DNA of 64,000 nucleotides from Flavobacteriales bacterium (GTDB lineage Bacteria > Bacteroidota > Bacteroidia > Flavobacteriales_D > Crocinitomicaceae): the NCBI GenBank assembly GCA_947497485.1, contig CANMHB010000003.1, forward strand, positions 124,001-188,000, read 5' to 3'. Shown here in pieces: positions 7,174-14,937 of this stretch. The translations under genes and the position numbers were made by a program. Position 1 is the stretch's first letter. Every line of letters begins with the position of its first letter. The notes under the pieces are model-generated. The model searched no databases, was not told the DNA's origin, and was given only the letters and a program-made list of their open reading frames with translations.

Positions 7174-10100
7174 TTACTTAATGATACTTACTATTCCAGT
7201 AGAATTTGAACTATTGTCATCATTATATTCAATGATAAAATAATAACTTCCGACCGGCATATCTTTTCCTTCAAATTTACCATCCCAAGGATTTGATTCG
7301 TATTTACCTTGTTGAGATTCAAAAATATTGTTACCCCAACGATTGTATATGTAAACTTTATTTTGCGGATAATAGCTATCTAAATTATTGATTTGCCAAA
7401 AATCATTTACATTATCATCATCCGGTGTAAACGCAGTCGGAATAATAACTTCGCAAAGTTCAATGTTAATTTGAATTGTATTCGGTAAGCTTTGGCACCC
7501 ATTCTCGCTCTGAGTAATGTAGTAAATGGAATTCCCATTGTTCAAATTTGGAGTCAAGGTTGAACCTGTCGTAATTAAATTATTCAATGTCAAATCTGAA
7601 TACCAGGAAATAATTCCGTTTCCAATAGCCAACATAGAAATGGGAATAGCATTTTCGCAATAAGTTGTATCGGAAAAGACTACAGGAGGATTTGGAGTTA
7701 GATTTATTGTAATTTCGATCTGATCACTTTGAGCTAAACACGGTCCTGATGGGTCATCTGTAGTAACAGTTAATGTAATGCTGGAATTATTAATCTCTAA
7801 ATTTGATGGCGTGTATGTTGTGCTTAATACAGATGAATTGGGATTAAAAACTCCGGTTCCACCCGACCAAGAAACTGAATTTGCGCCACCAGCTATTGAT
7901 GCAGATAGTTGAATATTCTCACCTGAACAAATGATCTGATCCAATCCAGCATTGACAATTGGATTTTCATAAACTAATACTGAAATCGTCGTATCAAACG
8001 CACATTGATTTGAATTTGGCGTAAAAACATAATTAAAATTACCAGCAACTGAAGTGTTAATAATTGATGGATTCCAACTACCGTTTATTCCATTGTCAGA
8101 GATTGAAGGAAGTATTTCAGCAATGTCGTTTTCGCAATAGTTTGAGAGTAAACTAAAAATTGCAGTTGGACTAGGGGTTATATTTACCGTTAAAGTCACT
8201 CCGACTCCACATTCGGTTGGGTTCGGCGTAAAAATGTAGTTTGTATTACCAATTAAATTTGTATTAATGGTGTTTGGAGACCAGGTCCCATTAATTCCGT
8301 TGTCCGAGGTTGTTGCCAATGAAGAAGGAATTGCTCCTTCACAAAAACTGGTTGGTATACTAAATGTTGCGACGGGATTTGCATCAAACGTTATTAAAAT
8401 AGCATCTGACTGATTTGCGCAAGGACCAACAGGATCATCCGTTGTTAAAACTAAAGTGATGGATCCAAGGTTTATTTCGGTGGCAGATGGAGTATAAATC
8501 GCTGACAAATCACTTGAACTAGGATTATAAGACCCTGTACCTCCCGACCAAATTGCAGAAGATGCTCCTCCACCAATTATTCCAGAAAGATTAACATCAG
8601 ATCCTGGACAAATAATTAGATCTTGTCCTGCGTCTACTAACGGGATTTGATTGATCGAAATAACTACTTCATCGTTAACAGATGGACATGGCCCTGATGG
8701 ATCATCACTTGTTAATGTAAGGTTAATTAACCCAGATGCGATTTCTAACGAACTTGGGGTGTAAGTTGCATTTAGATCACTTGTACTTGGATTAAAAACC
8801 CCTGTTCCTCCTGACCAAGTTCCGCTTGAAGCACCCCCACCGATTATCCCAGAAAGCGAAGCGCTTGAATTTGAACAAATCACTTGATCAATTCCAGCTG
8901 AGGATATAGGTAAATTAAAGATTGTAATCGTTTCATTATCTGACTGAGAAGGACAACTGTTGTTTAAGTTAATTGTTAATGTATGTGGCCCACTAGAATT
9001 AACCAAAACAGTTTGCGAGGTTTCACCACTACTCCAATTGTTTCCACTTGAATAATTAGAATTTAAAGTCGTCGATTGCCCTTCGCAAAGTTCAATGGTA
9101 TTTGCCGTAATAAGCGGAGTCGGTTTAATTTGAAAAAAGGCTTTGTAATTCGCTCCATTGTTATTCACATAGATTGTATCGTTACAAACCGTTGTACTTG
9201 TAAAACTTCCAGGAACGGAATAATATACCTCTAAAACATAGTCACCAGGCGCAAGCGTAGTTAAATCGATGTTGTAATTTTCTTTTGCCCATTTTTGATC
9301 GGTAGCGTTGAAGCAAGGCCCGCCAGTCGGGAAAGAGTTTGGACCAACGGTACATGATTCTTTAAAAGGTAAATCCAAAATGGTAAAAACGGGATTTATC
9401 GGCTGATTACCAACGGTGTAAATGGTATAATTTAATTTAGCACCGCATACATTTGAACCTGGATTCTTGAAGGTTTTCACCTCTCCTCCGCGTAAGATTA
9501 ATGTGCTTGAGTTTTGAAAATAAGGTCCGTAATCGTATCCATCATATAACACTCCATTCGGATTAATTTGATCTGGTAAGTTAGCCCAAGTTGTATTGTA
9601 AAACTGATTAACAACACAATTTTCTATCATCGTTGCAGAGGCAAAAGTACCGTAATTAGAGCAGTTTGAACCGATGAAAACAGTAATGGTATCTGAGCAG
9701 CCAATTGAAGAAGTAACTACGCAGTAATAGTTTCCAGAACAAAGATTCGAGGCGGTATTTGTCGTTTGTCCAATAGGCAAATTAGTCTGATTATACCATG
9801 TATATGAATATGGACCAATTGAACCTGAAGCAGAAATGGTTACACTTCCATCACAGGTGCACGACTGCGAAACGGTTCCAGAAAGAGATAATGCAAGAGG
9901 GGTTATTAATTGGCAATTATTTGAAATTGAATTAATATAAGCTGTATTTGCCATATTATTTGGATCTCCAGGTGTTTGTTGATCAGGCGAGGAACAAGTA
10001 CCAGAGGTCCAGTTATTTTGATTGTTGAAATCATTATCTACATTATGCGAAAAAAAATAAACACGATTTGCTGCTGATCCAGTGAAATAAATAATATTGT

Positions 10101-10704
10101 TGGAATTGTTATTCCCCCAGCTAACTCCATGAATTGGAAAACTTGTATTATTCGAGTTGTAAATTTGAAATGAGTCATCAGAGTTAGACATTCCTAAAGG
10201 GTTCCAAGATGTTGGAGGTGAAATCCATCCCGCGCTTGGATATGATGAAGAAGCGGGAGCGGTTGTTGTTGGGGAACTTGTTTGAGATTCAAGTAAATTT
10301 GATGTTACGGGTAGGATTAATTTACAATTTCCATCGGTCAAACTGAAATCATTGGGTGGCATTGCAGAATTGAGATCACTTGAATTATAAATTACGATCA
10401 AAGTACCAATTGGAACACAAGACCATAATGCGTTTGAACTAAATCTAACAGCTCCGGATGCAATACCCGTTGCGGTAATTGGTCCTCCGCTGAAAAAACC
10501 ATTATTGTCATCGATTATCCAACCTCGGATGTCTAAGCATGAATTTGAACATAACTGATTTGATGTAGGAACAACTAGTAATTCTACATATTCTTTATTT
10601 CCACTTGGTCCTTGAGATACTTCATTGATAATAAGAGTTTGAGCAGAAATAGATTCTGAAACTAGAAAAATTAAAAGAAAACGAAGTATATTCTTAAAAA
10701 GCAT
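7174..10704 (-). CDS. Giant secreted protein with beta-sandwich repeats and gliding-motility/T9SS type-B C-terminus
   Basis: 1176 residues. A signal peptide (MLFKNILRFLLIFLVSESISAQ) is followed by a lamin-tail-like start (LIINEVSQGPSGNKEYVELL, DIRGWIIDDNN), a low-complexity Ser/Asn-rich region, and PKD/SprB-like beta modules. At least three copies of one module (GGGASS..WSGGTG.FNPS..YTPS..EI) and two of another (FCEGAIP..DNGINGTW..) are in the middle. The C-terminus (IPTAFTPDDDNVNDFWQINN, VYIYNRWGNNIFES, WDGKFEGKDMPVGSYYFIIEY) is the gliding-motility-associated CHU_C domain used as a T9SS type-B sorting signal. It is predicted to be a surface or released adhesin. Monocistronic and convergent with the RsmF-like gene. 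Confidence 0.9.
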   Translation of the reverse strand: MLFKNILRFLLIFLVSESISAQTLIINEVSQGPSGNKEYVELLVVPTSNQLCSNSCLDIRGWIIDDNNGFFSGGPITATGIASGAVRFSSNALWSCVPIGTLIVIYNSSDLNSAMPPNDFSLTDGNCKLILPVTSNLLESQTSSPTTTAPASSSYPSAGWISPPTSWNPLGMSNSDDSFQIYNSNNTSFPIHGVSWGNNNSNNIIYFTGSAANRVYFFSHNVDNDFNNQNNWTSGTCSSPDQQTPGDPNNMANTAYINSISNNCQLITPLALSLSGTVSQSCTCDGSVTISASGSIGPYSYTWYNQTNLPIGQTTNTASNLCSGNYYCVVTSSIGCSDTITVFIGSNCSNYGTFASATMIENCVVNQFYNTTWANLPDQINPNGVLYDGYDYGPYFQNSSTLILRGGEVKTFKNPGSNVCGAKLNYTIYTVGNQPINPVFTILDLPFKESCTVGPNSFPTGGPCFNATDQKWAKENYNIDLTTLAPGDYVLEVYYSVPGSFTSTTVCNDTIYVNNNGANYKAFFQIKPTPLITANTIELCEGQSTTLNSNYSSGNNWSSGETSQTVLVNSSGPHTLTINLNNSCPSQSDNETITIFNLPISSAGIDQVICSNSSASLSGIIGGGASSGTWSGGTGVFNPSTSDLNATYTPSSLEIASGLINLTLTSDDPSGPCPSVNDEVVISINQIPLVDAGQDLIICPGSDVNLSGIIGGGASSAIWSGGTGSYNPSSSDLSAIYTPSATEINLGSITLVLTTDDPVGPCANQSDAILITFDANPVATFSIPTSFCEGAIPSSLATTSDNGINGTWSPNTINTNLIGNTNYIFTPNPTECGVGVTLTVNITPSPTAIFSLLSNYCENDIAEILPSISDNGINGSWNPSIINTSVAGNFNYVFTPNSNQCAFDTTISVLVYENPIVNAGLDQIICSGENIQLSASIAGGANSVSWSGGTGVFNPNSSVLSTTYTPSNLEINNSSITLTVTTDDPSGPCLAQSDQIEITINLTPNPPVVFSDTTYCENAIPISMLAIGNGIISWYSDLTLNNLITTGSTLTPNLNNGNSIYYITQSENGCQSLPNTIQINIELCEVIIPTAFTPDDDNVNDFWQINNLDSYYPQNKVYIYNRWGNNIFESQQGKYESNPWDGKFEGKDMPVGSYYFIIEYNDDNSSNSTGIVSIIK
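7690..8925 (-). repeat. Tandem protein-domain repeats inside the giant secreted gene
   Basis: Reading in the gene direction, two related modules occur in the order A-A-B-B-A. The A copies (about 85-90 residues) carry DAGQD..ICPGS..LSG and WSGGTG.(Y/F)NPSSS followed by TDDP.GPC. The B copies (about 67 residues) carry SFCEGAIPSS or NYCENDIAEI, then SDNGING(T/S)W and NY(I/V)FTPN. Boundaries are approximate. Confidence 0.75.
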
Positions 10705-10855
10705 TTTTGATTCTAATTCAATAAAAGCAACGCAATTTACAACATAAAAAACAGATAATTTAATTTAAAAAAGGTTTTTTATCAATGAATCATGTTTCTA
10801 ACTAAAATCAAACATTGTTTATTAGAATGTTAATAAAAACAACTAGGCCTTTCAA

Positions 10856-10883
10856 TTGTCTATAATACAACTATCTAATTTTG
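10856..10883 (+). promoter_or_regulatory. Candidate promoter of spt
   Basis: A TTG (10856-10858) and a TAATTTTG (10876-10883) separated by 17 nt match the Bacteroidetes -33/-7 pattern. The TTG is in frame with spt and could be mistaken for a start codon; as a promoter element it places transcription start downstream, which supports the ATG at 10922. Confidence 0.55.
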
Positions 10884-10921
10884 TATTATTAATTAATTCT
10901 GGTTACGAAACAACTACAATT

Positions 10922-12166
10922 ATGGCTGATATTTTTGAAAAAATTAAAGCGAACAGAGGTCCTATTGGAATGCACGCTAAGGAATCACACGGTTATTTTA
11001 CCTTTCCAAAATTGGAGGGTGATATTGGGCCACACATGAATTTCAGAAGTAAGAAACGATTAAACTGGTCTTTGAACAACTACTTAGGTTTAGCCAACCA
11101 CCCCGAGGTTCGAAAGGCTGACGCTGATGCAGCTGCTGATTTTGGTTTTGCAATGCCAATGGGCGCTCGAATGATGAGTGGAAATTCCAATTACCACGAA
11201 CAACTAGAAGCTGAATTATCTGCTTTTGTCGAAAAAGAAGATACCATACTTTGTAATTTCGGTTATCAAGCGATGGTTTCAGCAATCGATTGTTTGGTGG
11301 ATCGTCACGATGTAATTGTTTACGATGCAGAATCCCATGCATGTATTTTGGATGGTGTTCGTTTGCACATGGGTAAACGATATGTATTTAAACATAATGA
11401 TATTGAAGATTGTGACAAACAACTTCAGCGTGCTACCAAATTAGCGGAGGAAACTGGAGGAGCCATTTTAGTTATTACCGAAGGTGTTTTCGGAATGCGC
11501 GGAGATCAGGGGAAAATTAAGGAGATTGTAGAACTTAAAAAGAAATACAATTTCCGACTTTTTGTGGATGATGCACATGGAATAGGCACTTTAGGCGCAA
11601 AAGGTGGTGGAACAGGTCAAGAACAAGGTTGTCAAGATGGTATCGATGTTTATTTTGGAACATTCGCTAAATCTTTTGCTTTGATCGGTGGATTTATTTC
11701 AAGTGACGAGCAAGTAGTTGAATATTTGCGTTATAACATGAGGTCTCAAATTTTTGCTAAATCTCTACCGATGCCTTTGGTTAAAGGTGCTTTGAAAAGA
11801 TTGGAATTAATGCGAAATCATCCTGAATTAAAGGACAAGCTTTGGGAAATCACGAATGCGCTTCAATCAGGTTTAAAGAAAGCTGGTTTTGAGATTGGTC
11901 CAACAGACTCTTGTGTCACACCTGTTTACATGAATGGTTCTATTCCTGAATCTACCAATTTGATTTATGATCTACGTGAGAATTACAATATTTTCTGTTC
12001 AATGGTTGTATATCCTGTTGTGCCAAAAGGAATGATTATACTTCGTTTGATTCCAACTGCAGTTCATACCCTAGAAGATGTCAATTACACAATTGAGTGT
12101 TTCTCTAAAATTGTTGGGAAATTGAAAAACGGAGAATATATGTCAGATAAAATAGCTTCCGTATAA
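10922..12166 (+). CDS. spt: Serine palmitoyltransferase (alpha-oxoamine synthase family)
   Basis: A 414-residue fold-type I PLP enzyme that condenses serine with a long-chain acyl-CoA to give 3-ketosphinganine, the first step of bacterial sphingolipid synthesis. The sequence closely follows the Bacteroidetes Spt type: LNWSLNNYLGLANHPEVRKA, GARMMSGNSNYHEQLE, YDAESHACILDG (H139 stacks on PLP), FVDDAHG (D217) and the Schiff-base lysine K250 in GTFAKSFALIGG. The ATG at 10922 gives the typical N-terminus MADIFEKIKANRGPIG; a longer frame from a TTG at 10856 is rejected because that TTG looks like a promoter element. A related family member, 2-amino-3-ketobutyrate CoA ligase, is a less likely alternative. 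Single-gene unit with its own promoter and terminator. Confidence 0.88.
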   Translation: MADIFEKIKANRGPIGMHAKESHGYFTFPKLEGDIGPHMNFRSKKRLNWSLNNYLGLANHPEVRKADADAAADFGFAMPMGARMMSGNSNYHEQLEAELSAFVEKEDTILCNFGYQAMVSAIDCLVDRHDVIVYDAESHACILDGVRLHMGKRYVFKHNDIEDCDKQLQRATKLAEETGGAILVITEGVFGMRGDQGKIKEIVELKKKYNFRLFVDDAHGIGTLGAKGGGTGQEQGCQDGIDVYFGTFAKSFALIGGFISSDEQVVEYLRYNMRSQIFAKSLPMPLVKGALKRLELMRNHPELKDKLWEITNALQSGLKKAGFEIGPTDSCVTPVYMNGSIPESTNLIYDLRENYNIFCSMVVYPVVPKGMIILRLIPTAVHTLEDVNYTIECFSKIVGKLKNGEYMSDKIASV

Positions 12167-12187
12167 TTTAAATTTAAATTTAATAAG

Positions 12188-12218
12188 AAGTCGTTTCGAA
12201 AATCGAAACGACTTTTTT
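12188..12218 (+). terminator. Rho-independent terminator of spt
   Basis: A perfect 12-bp inverted repeat (AAGTCGTTTCGA / TCGAAACGACTT) with a 3-nt A loop, followed by a run of six T. It lies between the convergent genes spt and the FkbM-like gene; the minus-strand side lacks a good T-run, so it mainly serves spt. Confidence 0.9.
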
Positions 12219-12240
12219 GTTATAAAATGAATTTCTTGAG

Positions 12241-13095
12241 TTAGCCCTTGGTATACTCCCAGTCTTTAATTTCTTCAAAACGTTTCTGTCCTTCCAAAAC
12301 AGATGGGTGTGTTAAAACGGACTCAACAGTTACCTCAGGAATTTCGTCCGCTAAACCATTTTTGACAAAAATGAAATTAAAGCCTAATTGATTTGCACCA
12401 ACAAGTCGATATCCCTTTTTTCTGGCTAATTTAACCATAGCAACAGGTGAAGCACCATGATATAAAGGATGCTTTTTCGACAATGACATGTCTGGATCAT
12501 ATGGAACAACGATATCATTCAACCCAAACTCATTATGCGTTTCGATAATAACTACTTGTGGATCAACTACTGAAAGCGCGTCCCAAACCCAATAATCATT
12601 TCCATCAATGTCAATTGAAAGTAAACCTATCTCACCTTTCAATCCATTTTCCGAAATGATTTGATTTATATTTTCACGAGTGATTTTAGCATGAGCAAAT
12701 TTTGGTTTATATTGCCATGGGTTTGGATACCTCTCATAAAATCTTCTACCGCGTTTTATACTCCAATAATCGTAATCAATAAACAAACCATACCAACCGA
12801 AATTAAAAAAAAGGTTCGCACAATTGCTATTTACTCCATCATTCGAACCGATTTCAATAAACTGACTATTTTTCATTCCAATAATCGAAAACAGAAACAA
12901 CAACATGCCATCCTCCTCAAACTGAGAAAAAACGCTAAATCCGGTATCTGAAATTTCAGGTAACGATTTGTTTTTCAAACAATCTCGATAATAATGAAAA
13001 AGTTGTCGTTGTGTTAGTTGATTCGATGCTTGAAACTTATGTTTTACACGAAAGTAGAGCAGCCAATCTTTTAGAATGTTTTTAATCAGATTCAT
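12241..13095 (-). CDS. FkbM-like SAM-dependent methyltransferase-fold protein
   Basis: 284 residues. The central part contains a Rossmann-like SAM site (FIEIGSNDGVNSNCA), an acidic motif after the next strand (YGLFIDYD) and the LLSIDIDGNDYWVWDAL stretch typical of FkbM-type methyltransferases, followed by VVIIETHNEFG. Such enzymes often O-methylate sugars or polyketides, but the substrate here is not evident. The first 50 residues are basic and helical, without a clear signal peptide. It is the last gene of a minus-strand run; its start is 9 nt after the stop of the PmtA-like methyltransferase gene, so the two are probably co-transcribed. Confidence 0.7.
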   Translation of the reverse strand: MNLIKNILKDWLLYFRVKHKFQASNQLTQRQLFHYYRDCLKNKSLPEISDTGFSVFSQFEEDGMLLFLFSIIGMKNSQFIEIGSNDGVNSNCANLFFNFGWYGLFIDYDYWSIKRGRRFYERYPNPWQYKPKFAHAKITRENINQIISENGLKGEIGLLSIDIDGNDYWVWDALSVVDPQVVIIETHNEFGLNDIVVPYDPDMSLSKKHPLYHGASPVAMVKLARKKGYRLVGANQLGFNFIFVKNGLADEIPEVTVESVLTHPSVLEGQKRFEEIKDWEYTKG

Positions 13096-13104
13096 TTACA
13101 GGCA

Positions 13105-13659
13105 TTAAATTGAACAAGTATAAATAAATGCCGGCGGGAAATTAAAAGCTGTGAAATCCACTTTTACGGAATGGAAAATTCTTTTCAACGTTTTCATCGA
13201 TTGTAAAGAATATTGAAACTGAACAAACTTTCCTTTTTCTGATAATGAATTCTTGGCAGTCAGCAATAATTTGTTTCTTAATTCGGGAGGGAAATTAGCT
13301 AAAGGAAGTGATGAAATGATTAAATCTGCTTTTTCAAATCCTAGTTCATTCAAATAATTACCAATTTGGTCAGCTGAATCATGTTTCAAATGCAAATTGG
13401 GGTGTTTTAATTTTGTGTTGAGTGCTTGATAAAATTCATCATTCAATTCGATTACAATTAATTGCGTATCTGGACCTAACATGTCTAGTATTTTCTCTGT
13501 AAAGACCCCTGTTCCTGGACCCAATTCAACTATAATCTTCGCATCTTTAATCGCAACATGATTCAGCATTTTCGCAGCTAGAAACCTTGAGCTAGGTGTC
13601 ATAGATCCCACCATCTTTTTCTCTTTGAAAAACTGCTTTAAAAATGAACTCTTCGACAC
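13105..13659 (-). CDS. PmtA-like class I methyltransferase (putative phospholipid N-methyltransferase)
   Basis: A 184-residue class I SAM methyltransferase. The N-terminus (FLKQFFKEKKMVGSMTPSSR) is the amphipathic membrane-contact helix plus motif typical of bacterial PmtA-like enzymes, followed by motif I VELGPGTGVFTEKIL and the post-motif IV SSLPLANFP. PmtA-type proteins methylate phosphatidylethanolamine; ribosomal RNA dimethylases share motif I but not the N-terminal part. The start codon is GTG at 13659, directly abutting the dihydroorotase-like stop codon (no intergenic base), which implies translational coupling. No transmembrane segment; peripheral membrane association is likely. Confidence 0.72.
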   Translation of the reverse strand: MSKSSFLKQFFKEKKMVGSMTPSSRFLAAKMLNHVAIKDAKIIVELGPGTGVFTEKILDMLGPDTQLIVIELNDEFYQALNTKLKHPNLHLKHDSADQIGNYLNELGFEKADLIISSLPLANFPPELRNKLLLTAKNSLSEKGKFVQFQYSLQSMKTLKRIFHSVKVDFTAFNFPPAFIYTCSI

Positions 13660-14922
13660 TTAATTATTTTTAATTGTTGCTTTATCCCCATTGATTACTG
13701 CCAAAATAACACCATTCAATTCCTTATTTAAAAATGGTGTGTAAGCATGTTCTGAAAGCATTTCTTCTGTAGTGAAACTCACCAAAGCCTTCGGGTCAAA
13801 AACTGTTAAATCTGCTTTTTGACCAACTTCAATAGGGTTTTCAGCTACGCCTAGAATGTTTCTTGCATTTATTGAAAGACATTCAATGATTTTATTTAAG
13901 TCATTTGGAAAAGTTGTGTTAAGAGCAGAAAAAACTGTTTGAAGTTGATAAGAACCAAAACTAGCATAATCAAACTCGAGTTCTTTTTCCTCTTGATCTG
14001 CCGGTCTGTGATCTGAAACAACCGTATCAATCGTACCATCCTTTAATCCTTCCAAAAGTGCTATGCGATCAGATTCGGACCTTAAAACTGGTAATACTTT
14101 AAAAATAGAATCAAAACCCAGCACATTTTCTTCTGTAAAACATAAATTCATAAGATTGACATCCGCTGAAATTTTCAATCCTTTTCTCTTCGCTTCACGC
14201 AGCAAATCAACGCTTTCTTTGCAAGATATCCCTGTAATATGGAGTTCGCTTTCAGTATACTCGAGAAGTCGGATATTTCGCTCGAGCTGAATTACCTCCG
14301 CGACCGATGGATCAGCCTTTAAACCCGTTCGAGTTGACGCAACTCCTTCGTTTACCATCCCTTTACCCGCAATTGAATTGTCTCGACAAAATGCTATAAT
14401 TTTACCTCCAAAGTTCTTCGAATAAAGTAAAGCTCTATACATGATACCTGCGTTTACAGGATGTAAATCATCTGAAAACAATCTCACACCACATTGAAAC
14501 ATATCAAACATCTCGGCCAACTCCTCACCTTTCTGCCCTTTCGTAATCGCACCGATGGGATGAATATTCACCACATGTGAATTTGCTTTACTAAGAAAAT
14601 ATTCTACTTGTGATTTACCATCAACAACTGGATTAGTAGAAGGCAATACGCCAACATGCGAATAACCTCCTGCAGCAGCTGTATCTAAACCATTTTCAAT
14701 TGTTTCCTTGTGTTCGAAACCTGGATCACAAAAATCTGATTTAAGGTCTACCCAACCTTGTGAAACGGACAAGTTTTCTGATTCAATTGTAATTGCATCT
14801 TTGTTAGAAATAGAATTACCGATTTCCGAAATGACTCCGTTATCAATTAACAGATCTCGTTTTTGACCAAAATGACTTGATTTTTTATCGAGAATTGTGG
14901 CGTTTTTAAGGATTAATTTCAT
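13660..14922 (-). CDS. Dihydroorotase-like amidohydrolase lacking metal ligands (probable pseudoenzyme)
   Basis: A 420-residue protein of the class I dihydroorotase family: an N-terminal urease-like beta domain ([13 protein letters not shown]), a TIM barrel and a C-terminal [12 protein letters not shown] stretch. The catalytic site is degraded. The usual DxHxHxR motif reads [10 protein letters not shown], so both metal histidines are K61 and D63. The HAED histidine is F178 (IIAFCRD), and the second histidine of the HxxH strand is G231 (LHITGIS). The acid-base aspartate D304 (VVSDHRP) remains. Similar metal-less paralogues are known in other bacteria (PyrC' that supports aspartate transcarbamoylase). 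A structural or regulatory role is inferred. It lies 15 nt downstream of the BatA-type gene. Confidence 0.85.
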   Translation of the reverse strand: MKLILKNATILDKKSSHFGQKRDLLIDNGVISEIGNSISNKDAITIESENLSVSQGWVDLKSDFCDPGFEHKETIENGLDTAAAGGYSHVGVLPSTNPVVDGKSQVEYFLSKANSHVVNIHPIGAITKGQKGEELAEMFDMFQCGVRLFSDDLHPVNAGIMYRALLYSKNFGGKIIAFCRDNSIAGKGMVNEGVASTRTGLKADPSVAEVIQLERNIRLLEYTESELHITGISCKESVDLLREAKRKGLKISADVNLMNLCFTEENVLGFDSIFKVLPVLRSESDRIALLEGLKDGTIDTVVSDHRPADQEEKELEFDYASFGSYQLQTVFSALNTTFPNDLNKIIECLSINARNILGVAENPIEVGQKADLTVFDPKALVSFTTEEMLSEHAYTPFLNKELNGVILAVINGDKATIKNN

Positions 14923-14937
14923 TCAAATTTCATTTAT

